Positions 57,480 through 64,000 of a stretch of 64,000 nt of DNA are shown here, piece after piece. The first letter of the stretch is position 1. Every line of letters begins with the position of its first letter. The notes under the pieces are model-generated. The model was given only the letters and a program-made list of their open reading frames with translations, ran no database searches and was not told where the DNA came from. The DNA is from Rhodococcus rhodnii. GTDB taxonomy: Bacteria > Actinomycetota > Actinomycetes > Mycobacteriales > Pseudonocardiaceae. The stretch is taken from assembly GCA_000720375.1 (NCBI GenBank), contig JOAA01000005.1, forward strand, positions 1 through 64,000, written 5' to 3'. The translations under genes and the position numbers were made by a program.

Positions 57480-58694
57480 ATGCCCGGCCCGACGAGAAGC
57501 CCCACTCTCGCCGACACCGGCGAAGCGCACTCGAGGCCGCCCTCGTTCTTGATGATCTGCGACGAGTGGACGCCGAAACACGGCGGTATCTCGACGTTCA
57601 ACCGGGCGCTGGCGATCGCGACGGCCCGCGCCGGGCACCGCACGATGTGCCTGGTCGAATCCGCGACCTATGAAGAGGTACGAGACGCCAAGGCACACGA
57701 CGTCGAACTGATCATGGCGGTCGAATCCGCGAACGGCCCGAACCTGTCCATCCGCCAGAACGACGTCATCGCCCGCAAGCCGGATGTGGTGGTCGGACAC
57801 GACGTGCTGACCGGCCCGGTGGCGGATGTCTACGCGTCGCTGTACCTGGAGAACGCGAAACAGGTTCTCATCATCCACAACACCCCGGCCAAGAACGAAC
57901 CCTACAAACGAGACGACGCCTCGCAGCCGACCGTCACCCGGGAGAAGGTGCTGCGCCGAGTCGCGTTCCGGGCCGATCTGGTCGCGGCGGTCGGCCCTAA
58001 GCTCGCGATCGAGGCGGAGAGCATTGTCGGCGACGGGTACGGCCGGGTGCGGATCCTGCAACTGGATCCCGGGATGGACTTTCCGCCGGTCGACATCCGC
58101 CGCAGGCGATCGGTCCCCCGCTCGCGGACAGTTCTGATGCTCGCCCGGACCGCCCACGTGCAGTCGAAAGGTATCGACATAGCCGCGCGTGCCCTGCCCG
58201 GTGTGCTGGGCAATCCACTGCCCCACTTGGTCATCCGTGGCGCGGAGGACAACCGGGCGGCCGATTCGCTGCGCAAGCGACTAGTGAAGATGTCGAAGCT
58301 GCCCCGGGACAGAGTCACGGTGTACCCGTACACGATGGACTTCCAAGAGATCCGGGACGATCTCTGCCGCGCGGCGCTGTGCGTCATGCCGTCACGCGAC
58401 GAAGGGTTCGGCCTTGTCGCCCTCGAAGCGATCGCCGCCGGTACCCCGGTGCTGATCAGCCGCAACAGTGGAGTCGCGCTCACATTGTCCGACCGTCTCG
58501 GCACGCTGGCGGAGGGCATGATCGTGGACGTGGTCGACGACCTGGAGCGCGACCGGTTGGAATGGCAGCGGCAGATCCACCGCGTCCTGGGCAACCTGGA
58601 CAGCGCGTTCGAGCACACGCACCAGGTCCGTGAGGTGCTGTATCCGGATATGCAGTGGTGCCACACGGTGGAGTCGCTGGTCAATCACCTGTGA
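57480..58694 (+). CDS. GT4-family glycosyltransferase
   Basis: 404-residue GT-B glycosyltransferase. The N-domain begins FLMICDEWTPKHGGISTFNRALAIATARAGH with the acceptor-side GGI loop. The C-domain carries the nucleotide-sugar signature MPSRDEGFGLVALEAIAAGTPVL with the E-x7-E pair of GT4 retaining enzymes. No signal or membrane segment. Sugar donor and acceptor are unknown; the adjacency of a MazG-like NTPase and a Crp regulator may reflect a nucleotide-linked control unit. The 3' end overlaps the convergent regulator gene by 14 bp. Confidence 0.85.
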   Translation: MPGPTRSPTLADTGEAHSRPPSFLMICDEWTPKHGGISTFNRALAIATARAGHRTMCLVESATYEEVRDAKAHDVELIMAVESANGPNLSIRQNDVIARKPDVVVGHDVLTGPVADVYASLYLENAKQVLIIHNTPAKNEPYKRDDASQPTVTREKVLRRVAFRADLVAAVGPKLAIEAESIVGDGYGRVRILQLDPGMDFPPVDIRRRRSVPRSRTVLMLARTAHVQSKGIDIAARALPGVLGNPLPHLVIRGAEDNRAADSLRKRLVKMSKLPRDRVTVYPYTMDFQEIRDDLCRAALCVMPSRDEGFGLVALEAIAAGTPVLISRNSGVALTLSDRLGTLAEGMIVDVVDDLERDRLEWQRQIHRVLGNLDSAFEHTHQVREVLYPDMQWCHTVESLVNHL

Positions 58695-61284
58695 GCGATG
58701 CCAGTTTGCGGCGTACGCGAGTGGCGTCGGGGTGCCGGAGCCGTTCGAGGATCGCCAGGGCACGGCGCAATTCGGGTTCGGCGGTGATCACCTCGCCGAG
58801 CTGGACATGAGCCTCGGCAAGGTGTTCCAGCCCGATGGCCTCCCAGTATGGATCACCCAGGTTACGGTCGATGGCGATCGCCACCCGGTAGTGCTCGATG
58901 GCCTGTGCTGGGCGTCCTCTGCCGCGTTCAATGTCGCCGATGGTCATCAGCACCTCGGCGTGTCCTTCGAGGTTGCCGTGCGCGGAGTACAACTCCAACG
59001 CCCGTTCACACGCCGCCAACGCCTCGGAATGCTTGCCCAGCGAAGAAAGCCGTCCGCCGATGACGTTCAGCGCGTCGGCCTGCCGCAGCGGTTCGCCGCT
59101 TGTCTTGACGACCTCCCAAGCCTGCCGGGCGTACGTCAGCGCGGTCGCGGGATCGCCTTTGGCTTCATGGATTCTGGCGAACGACAAGTAGCAGTGCGGC
59201 CGTTCTTCGCTGTCCGGCAAAGTCTCGACCACCCGCATCACTTCGTGCAAGCGCGCCAGTGCGTCGTCGTGGCGTCCGTGACGTGCGAGCGCGGTCGCCA
59301 GATGTCGGCCGGCGAGCACTTGACCGGCGATGTCGCCGTGTTTCCTGGCCGCTTCCCATGCGACCTGGTGCACCGTGATCCGGTCTTCGCAGCGTCCGCT
59401 CCGGCGCAGGTAAACAGTGCATGCCCAGGCAAGCTGCCAGCAGTGCTCAGCGGTCCCGCGGTCGGCCCCGAACCTGACCATGGCCAGGAGATTCGGGTGT
59501 TCGGCCACGAACCAGGCCATGCCTTGGCTGTATGTGGCGAGCTCGGGCCGGCTGATCACACTGCCGGACAAGGCGAAAGGCGCTTGCCGGAACGGCTGGA
59601 GCAACTGGCCCGCGACCACCGCTATGTCCACATAGTACTCAAGCATCCGCCTGGCGGCCTCGTGCCGTTCCGGGTCGTCCTCGGCGAGTTCGTTGGCGTA
59701 CGCCCGAAGCAGGTCGTGGAAACGAAACCGGCCGCAGTCGTCCTCGGACAACATGTGCGTACGAACGAGTTCATTCAGCAGCGAACGGGTTTCCGTGCGA
59801 TCCACGCCACTTATCGCGCAGCAGGCATGCACGTCGACGCACGGGCCGGGGTGCAGACCCAGCATCCGGAACAGCCGCGCCGCAGCCGGGGACAGCGCCT
59901 CATAGGACCACGAGAACACCGCGCGCAGACTCAGGTCCGTGTCGCCGCCCAGGTCGAGTGCGTCGAGCCGGTGCCGCTCCTGGCGGATCTGCCGGACGAG
60001 GTCGCTGATCGGGCCGGTCACGTGGGCCACCGCGATACTCAGCGCCAGCGGAAGCCCGGCGCACAGCGCGATCAGTTCCCTTGTGGCAGCAGGCTCGGCG
60101 TCGAGACGGCCGGTGCCGACTCGACCGGCCAGCAAAGCGAGGCTTTCGTCGAGCGACATGCCGTCGAGGGCGACTCGGTGCGCTCCTTCCCTGATCACCA
60201 AGCTGTCCAGCCGATTGCGGCTGGTCACCAGGACCATGCACCCGGCCGCGCCGGGCAGCAGCGGCCGGACGTGTTCGGCGGAACGCGCGTTGTCCAGCAC
60301 GATCAGCATCCGTCGATGCACCAGCAGACTCCGGTACAGCGCGGCTTTCGCGTCCAGGTCGGCTGGAATACCTTGCGCGGCAACGCCTAGGGCCAACAGG
60401 AAGCCGTGCAATGCCTGGTTGGTCGTCATCGGCTCGCGCAAGTCGAACCCGCGCAGGTTGACGTACAACTGACCGTCGGAATACCGGTCTTTGACGCGGT
60501 GCGCCCAATGCGTCGCCAGCGTCGTCTTGCCGATCCCCGCCGAGCCGTCGATCGCCGTGATGACCACGGTCGTGCCGTCGGCGAGTTCGTCGAGCCGGTC
60601 GATTTCCCGGGTGCGACCGGCGAACTGACGCATGTCCACGGGAAGTTGCCGGGGCACCGGCGAAGGCGGATCGACCGCGGGCGGCGCCGGCTGCACGGCG
60701 GCGCCGGGCAGGTGGATCCACGCGGCCGTGTCGACGTCCTTGCTGGTCACCCGGACCTGCTGGTACGCCGCCCAGCTCGCCGCCGGGCTGTGCCAGATGA
60801 CCTCTTCGTAGAACCAATTCGACGCGATCACCGCCAGCAGCGCGTCCGACTCGGCCTGCATCCGGCGGAACACCGGCCAGTCCACCAACCGGAACGCCAG
60901 GTTGGCGGCCCGGCCGACCACGCCGTACTCGTCGTGGTGCATTTCGCCCGCGTGCAGGGCCATCCGCAGCCGGATCTGTTCTTCCTCCGGATGAGCCCGA
61001 TTGTGCGCACTCAGACCAGCCACGAGCGCGTCGGGTAGTGCCTCGACGAAGTGGCATTTCGGCACGGTCGGCGGGACAACGACCATGATTCCGTCACCGC
61101 GGTCTTCCCAGTGACAGCTGGCCCACGGGATCGCTGCCGCGTCGAACGCCCGCTCAACCGCGTCGTACAGCCCTCGCCGGACAGCCAGTTGATGGGTGTT
61201 CGTGCGTCGGCTGTCGCCGAATCCGACGACGTCGACGACCAGAATGGTCCGGTGCACCGCCACCATAGGTCCATCTGAGTGCAC
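58681..61284 (-). CDS. Nucleotidyl cyclase-like domain fused to NB-ARC and TPR (AfsR-like STAND regulator)
   Basis: 867 residues in three parts. Residues ~8-180 are a class III cyclase-like domain: ILVVDVVGFGDSRRTN with the first metal Asp, CHWEDRGDGIMVVVPP with the GDG Asp, and EYGVVGRAANLAFRL with the family Asn and Arg. Residues ~225-520 are an NB-ARC ATPase: Walker A GSAGIGKTTLATHWA, Walker B RRMLIVLDNA, GLPLAL. The C-terminus has TPR repeats typical of AfsR/SARP-like proteins, but there is no SARP DNA-binding domain. It may therefore be a signalling STAND protein rather than a transcription factor. Cyclase activity is unproven. Confidence 0.85.
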   Translation of the reverse strand: MHSDGPMVAVHRTILVVDVVGFGDSRRTNTHQLAVRRGLYDAVERAFDAAAIPWASCHWEDRGDGIMVVVPPTVPKCHFVEALPDALVAGLSAHNRAHPEEEQIRLRMALHAGEMHHDEYGVVGRAANLAFRLVDWPVFRRMQAESDALLAVIASNWFYEEVIWHSPAASWAAYQQVRVTSKDVDTAAWIHLPGAAVQPAPPAVDPPSPVPRQLPVDMRQFAGRTREIDRLDELADGTTVVITAIDGSAGIGKTTLATHWAHRVKDRYSDGQLYVNLRGFDLREPMTTNQALHGFLLALGVAAQGIPADLDAKAALYRSLLVHRRMLIVLDNARSAEHVRPLLPGAAGCMVLVTSRNRLDSLVIREGAHRVALDGMSLDESLALLAGRVGTGRLDAEPAATRELIALCAGLPLALSIAVAHVTGPISDLVRQIRQERHRLDALDLGGDTDLSLRAVFSWSYEALSPAAARLFRMLGLHPGPCVDVHACCAISGVDRTETRSLLNELVRTHMLSEDDCGRFRFHDLLRAYANELAEDDPERHEAARRMLEYYVDIAVVAGQLLQPFRQAPFALSGSVISRPELATYSQGMAWFVAEHPNLLAMVRFGADRGTAEHCWQLAWACTVYLRRSGRCEDRITVHQVAWEAARKHGDIAGQVLAGRHLATALARHGRHDDALARLHEVMRVVETLPDSEERPHCYLSFARIHEAKGDPATALTYARQAWEVVKTSGEPLRQADALNVIGGRLSSLGKHSEALAACERALELYSAHGNLEGHAEVLMTIGDIERGRGRPAQAIEHYRVAIAIDRNLGDPYWEAIGLEHLAEAHVQLGEVITAEPELRRALAILERLRHPDATRVRRKLASLTGD

Positions 61285-61299
61285 CGGGACGGTGCGTGT

Positions 61300-62433
61300 C
61301 TACAGCGTGCGGGCGATGATCTCCTTCATGATTTCCGTTGTGCCGCCGAAGATGCGTTGCACACGCGCGGAGGTCCACGCCTTGGCGATCGGATACTCGG
61401 TCATGAAGCCGTACCCACCGAACAGCTGCAGGCAGCTGTCGGCGACCTTGCCGAGCCGTTCGGTCGTCCACATCTTGACCATCGCCGCACCGGTGACGTC
61501 GAGTTCGCCCTTGAGGTGCCGGGTGATGCACTGATCGAGGAACGCCTTGCTGACCGCGACCTCGGTGGCCGCGTCCGCCAACGTGAACTTGGTGTTCTGG
61601 AAGCCGAAGAGCGGCCGTCCGAACGCGGTGCGCTCCTTGGTGTACTGGATCGTCAGCTGGACCGCGAGATCCATCGCGGCCACCGCGCTCACCGCGATCA
61701 CCAGCCGCTCCTGCGGCAGCTGCTGCATCAGCTGGACGAAGCCCTGGCCTTCCACGCCGCCGAGCAGGTTCTCGGCGGGCACGGTCACGTTGTCGAAGAA
61801 CAACTCCGCCGTGTCCTGGCCCTTCATCCCGATCTTGTCCAGCACCCGCCCGCGCCGGAAGCCTTCCGTCCCTTCGGTTTCCACCACGACGAGGGAGACG
61901 CCCGCCGCCTTCTCCTCGGGGTTGGTCTTGGCCGCGACGATGATCAGGCCGGCCTGCGCGCCGTTGGTGATGAAGGTCTTCGCACCGTTGATCACGTAGC
62001 TGTCGCCGGTCCGGATCGCCTTGGTCTTGATGCCCTGCAGGTCCGATCCGGTCCCCGGTTCGGTCATCGCGATCGCCGAGACCAGTTCACCGGAGGCCAT
62101 CTTGGGCAGCCACCGCTGTTTCTGCTCCGGTGTGCCGTACGAGTTGATGTAGTGGGCGACGATTCCATTGTGGACCGCGACACCCCACGCGTCGTCGCCG
62201 ACCCGTGCTTGTTCTTGCAGCAGCACGGCTTCGTGCGCGAAGGTGCCGCCACCGCCGCCGTGCTCCTCGGGGATGCTCAGGCACAACAGGCCGACGTCGC
62301 CTGCCTTGTTCCATAGCTCGCGGTCGACTTGCTTCTCCTGCGCCCAGCGTTCCTGGTGCGGGGCGAGCTCCTTCTCGCAGAAGGAGCGGGCCAGCTCACG
62401 GAAAGCGGACAGGTCCTCGTCGAGCCAGGTCAT
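61300..62433 (-). CDS. Acyl-CoA dehydrogenase
   Basis: 377-residue acyl-CoA dehydrogenase. TEPGTGSDLQGIKTKAIR and INGAKTFITNG are the flavin/substrate motifs, and LQLFGGYGFMTEYPIAKAWTSARVQRIFGGTTEIMKEII ends the fold. The C-terminal catalytic position reads FGGT instead of YEGT. The catalytic glutamate is instead in helix G (QERLVIAVSAV), as in isovaleryl- and long-chain enzymes. ATG 62433 is chosen; longer frames would cross the palindromic operator. The operator at 62444-62467 probably regulates it. No regulator gene is adjacent. Confidence 0.9.
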   Translation of the reverse strand: MTWLDEDLSAFRELARSFCEKELAPHQERWAQEKQVDRELWNKAGDVGLLCLSIPEEHGGGGGTFAHEAVLLQEQARVGDDAWGVAVHNGIVAHYINSYGTPEQKQRWLPKMASGELVSAIAMTEPGTGSDLQGIKTKAIRTGDSYVINGAKTFITNGAQAGLIIVAAKTNPEEKAAGVSLVVVETEGTEGFRRGRVLDKIGMKGQDTAELFFDNVTVPAENLLGGVEGQGFVQLMQQLPQERLVIAVSAVAAMDLAVQLTIQYTKERTAFGRPLFGFQNTKFTLADAATEVAVSKAFLDQCITRHLKGELDVTGAAMVKMWTTERLGKVADSCLQLFGGYGFMTEYPIAKAWTSARVQRIFGGTTEIMKEIIARTL

Positions 62434-62443
62434 GCCGCGAAAA

Positions 62444-62467
62444 TACATGCATGCAAGACTGCATGTA
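62444..62467. promoter_or_regulatory. Palindromic operator upstream of the acyl-CoA dehydrogenase gene
   Basis: TACATGCA (62444-62451) and TGCATGTA (62460-62467) are perfect 8-bp arms around an 8-bp spacer, 10 bp from the start codon. It looks like a TetR- or GntR-type site; the cognate regulator is not encoded beside it. Confidence 0.65.
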
Positions 62468-62614
62468 AAGCGCGCGCGTGGCCGCCCGGGTGGCTGGTCG
62501 GCCCGGCCCTCGCTCGGGCCGACCAACACCTATCAAGACAGGCGCACGTCGCGACTATGACGCCGCGAGACAAAAATCGTTCCGAGCCTCGGCACCGGTG
62601 GCAGGATCGAGCAC

Positions 62615-63334
62615 ATGACGTACACCGCCCCGCCGCCCGTCAAGCGGCCGGCATCGCGCCTGACAGCGGGTTTGCTCTGGTTGGTCGCGGCAGGGCTGGG
62701 GGTGGGCGCGACCTTCACCGACATCCTGATCCAGGACTTCGGCGAGGGGTCGGGCTTCCGCACCGGGTTCTGGACCCAGGGACCGATCCAGGACGGCCAG
62801 CAGCAGGAGAGCCAGACGGCGTACTACGGCGTGGAGATCGTGGTCGCCGCCGCGTTCCTGCTGCTCGCGTTCCTCTTGGTGCTGCTGTCCCGGCGGCGCT
62901 GGGCGCCGGTGGTAGCCGGAACGTTCGGCAGCGGGATGTACACGGCCTCGGCGTTGACGTGGACGGTCACGCTGCCGAGCGCGGCCGGCGAACCGAAGCC
63001 GCAGCTGGGTTTATGGCTGTTCGTCGGCGCTGCCGTCATCGCGCTCGTCGCTCTGGGCGTGGCTCTCGCCGAACGAGCCAGGCCGATGATGCAGCCCCCG
63101 CCCCGCTTCATGCCGCCGCAGGGGCCACCTGCGTACCCGATGCGACCACCACAGCCGCCTCCACCGCCCCGCGTGGAGCCGGAGACGCCCAAATACGGCG
63201 TTCCCGTGCAACAACCTGAGAGCGTTCAGCCACAACAACCTGAGAGCCCTCTGGAAGAACCGGAGCGCACCACCGCGATCGACCCGCCACCACCGGGTTC
63301 GATCTCCCGCAAGCTCGACGGAGATGAGAAGTGA
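62615..63334 (+). CDS. Membrane protein with Pro-rich cytoplasmic tail
   Basis: 239 residues, not a named family. Three or four hydrophobic segments are visible: LTAGLLWLVAAGLGVGATF, VEIVVAAAFLLLAFLLVLL, FGSGMYTASALTWTVTL and GLWLFVGAAVIALVALGVAL. A long Pro/Gln/Glu-rich tail (~155-239) then contains the twice-repeated block QPES-x-(Q/L). The ATG overlaps no neighbour upstream, but the stop overlaps the next membrane gene by ATGA-type coupling (63331-63334). Probably an actinomycete-specific cell-envelope protein. Confidence 0.75.
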   Translation: MTYTAPPPVKRPASRLTAGLLWLVAAGLGVGATFTDILIQDFGEGSGFRTGFWTQGPIQDGQQQESQTAYYGVEIVVAAAFLLLAFLLVLLSRRRWAPVVAGTFGSGMYTASALTWTVTLPSAAGEPKPQLGLWLFVGAAVIALVALGVALAERARPMMQPPPRFMPPQGPPAYPMRPPQPPPPPRVEPETPKYGVPVQQPESVQPQQPESPLEEPERTTAIDPPPPGSISRKLDGDEK

Positions 63335-63975
63335 CCCAACCGACCCACTGGCCCGTCGCCCGACTGCGTCTGATGGGCTCCGGCCTGTGGATCCTCGCCG
63401 GTGCGCTGGCGGTGCTCGGCAGTTTTCTGCCCTTGGTCGAGCACAGCGTGCGCCAAGCGCCGACGTCAACGCGGGGAGAAGAGCTGCGGGTCACCCTGTG
63501 GGGTCTGACAACCACCAGTTCCGCCAACGACCCGTTCCCACAGTTCGGGATCCCGGTTGTGATCGCCGCGGTTCTGCTGGCCGCCGCGGCGGTTTTGGGG
63601 CTCACGTCGACAAGGCTGCATCCGGCGAGCGGCCCGGTGCTGGCCGCCCGGCTGATCGGGACGGCCGGTACCGGCTTGCTGATCGGGGCGATCGCCCAGC
63701 CGCTCGCGCTCTTCCGCGTTTTCTCCGACGAGTCCTTTCTCGGACCGTTCTTCGAACCCGACGCACCCGGACTCGGCACGTGGCTGCTGCTGGTGTCGTG
63801 CCTGCTCGGGATCACCGCGATCGTGCTGATGCTCGTACCGAAGATCGCCAAACGCGGCGAGGAGCCGGAGACTCCCCCGATGGGCATTCCAGTCGTCCGG
63901 GTACTCGAACCGGAGTACGACGAACCGGCTGACGAGCGGAGCGAGGCCGCGCAGCCCACTGACCCAAAGGGGTAG
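63331..63975 (+). CDS. Membrane protein of unknown function
   Basis: 214 residues with four hydrophobic segments: LWILAGALAVLGSFLPLV, FGIPVVIAAVLLAAAAVLGL, LIGTAGTGLLIGAIAQPLALF and WLLLVSCLLGITAIVLML. The acidic cytoplasmic tail ends EEPETPPMGIPVVRVLEPEYDEPADERSE. The layout matches the upstream gene, so the two are probably diverged paralogues or partners made together (GTGA overlap at the start). No function can be assigned. Confidence 0.72.
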   Translation: MTQPTHWPVARLRLMGSGLWILAGALAVLGSFLPLVEHSVRQAPTSTRGEELRVTLWGLTTTSSANDPFPQFGIPVVIAAVLLAAAAVLGLTSTRLHPASGPVLAARLIGTAGTGLLIGAIAQPLALFRVFSDESFLGPFFEPDAPGLGTWLLLVSCLLGITAIVLMLVPKIAKRGEEPETPPMGIPVVRVLEPEYDEPADERSEAAQPTDPKG

Positions 63976-63981
63976 AGATTC

Positions 63982-64000
63982 GTGCGGCGGGGCGGCCATA
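63982..64000 (+). CDS. Possible start of a third gene, cut by the window end
   Basis: A GTG at 63982 lies nine bases after AAAGGGG (63966-63972), and the frame (VRRGGH) is open to the window end. Only six codons are visible, so nothing can be said about the product. Confidence 0.3.

Noticed and set aside
58630..60390. 586-codon plus-strand frame opposite the NB-ARC/TPR gene
   Set aside because: Antisense shadow; no domain signature, while the minus strand has Walker A and TPR repeats.

Overview
The window is high-GC actinobacterial DNA, most likely from a Pseudonocardiaceae-type actinomycete. Three things point there: a KstR-controlled sterol-catabolic island laid out like the Mycobacterium tuberculosis Rv3534c-Rv3545c region, a conservon (cvnABCD), and a dense set of TetR, MocR and AfsR-like regulators. 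Genes are tightly packed, many with ATGA, GTGA or TGATG stop/start overlaps. No rRNA, tRNA, CRISPR array, transposase or phage gene was recognised.

Region 1 (0.1-5.3 kb): a TetR regulator diverges from an MMPL/RND exporter. Then come a large nested inverted repeat between convergent genes, a C-terminally membrane-anchored protein, and an HD-domain gene with a decayed tandem copy.

Region 2 (5.2-22.5 kb), steroid catabolism: hsaF, hsaG, hsaE and a KstD-like flavoprotein (minus strand) diverge from kstD, kshA, a small Cys-rich ORF, kshB and a chsH3-type hydratase (plus strand). KstD and KshAB open the steroid rings and HsaEGF finish the ring-A/B fragment to pyruvate and propionyl-CoA. On the minus strand a fadE34-like, fadE28, fadE29, chsH2, chsH1, ltp2 operon removes side chains by beta-oxidation and a retro-aldol step. 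It is headed by a leaderless promoter overlapped by a KstR box and faces the kstR gene. Three perfect KstR-consensus sites tie the two halves together. An L,D-transpeptidase gene sits at the end of the ltp2 operon.

Region 3 (22.5-36.7 kb), mixed metabolism and regulators: a MocR/DJ-1 pair, an acyl-CoA dehydrogenase/SDR pair with a divergent TetR and a methyltransferase, a broken phosphoribosyltransferase-like gene, a cupin/TetR pair with a duplicated operator, two CoA-ester lyases, a TetM/OtrA-type ribosomal protection protein with a strongly structured leader and an overlapping upstream ORF, a secreted isoaspartyl peptidase and a secreted GH5 glycosidase.

Region 4 (36.7-49.2 kb): a 22-bp repeat element, the conservon cvnA-D, a DUF485/acetate symporter pair, two flavin reductases, a cytochrome P450 without the usual acid-alcohol pair, and a compact polyamine module. 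In that module one ORF fuses a PLP ornithine-type decarboxylase to an AdoMet decarboxylase and is followed by a divergent spermidine synthase. Two small membrane protein genes follow.

Region 5 (49.2-55.7 kb): a candidate peptide-modification locus, comprising a small ORF, an HExxH (aKG-type peptide hydroxylase-like) protein and an FxsT-like TPR protein that appears fused by deletion and frameshift to a VMAP/EAD-type fragment. A lytic transglycosylase and an unknown gene follow.

Region 6 (55.8-64 kb): a small membrane peptide, a Crp-family regulator, a MazG-like protein, a GT4 glycosyltransferase, a cyclase-NB-ARC-TPR regulator, an acyl-CoA dehydrogenase with a palindromic operator, and two membrane proteins.

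The most interesting candidates are the fused ODC-AdoMetDC/SpeE/P450 locus, the HExxH locus with its chimeric small ORF, the structured leader of the ribosomal protection gene, and the Cys-rich small ORF translationally coupled between kshA and kshB.
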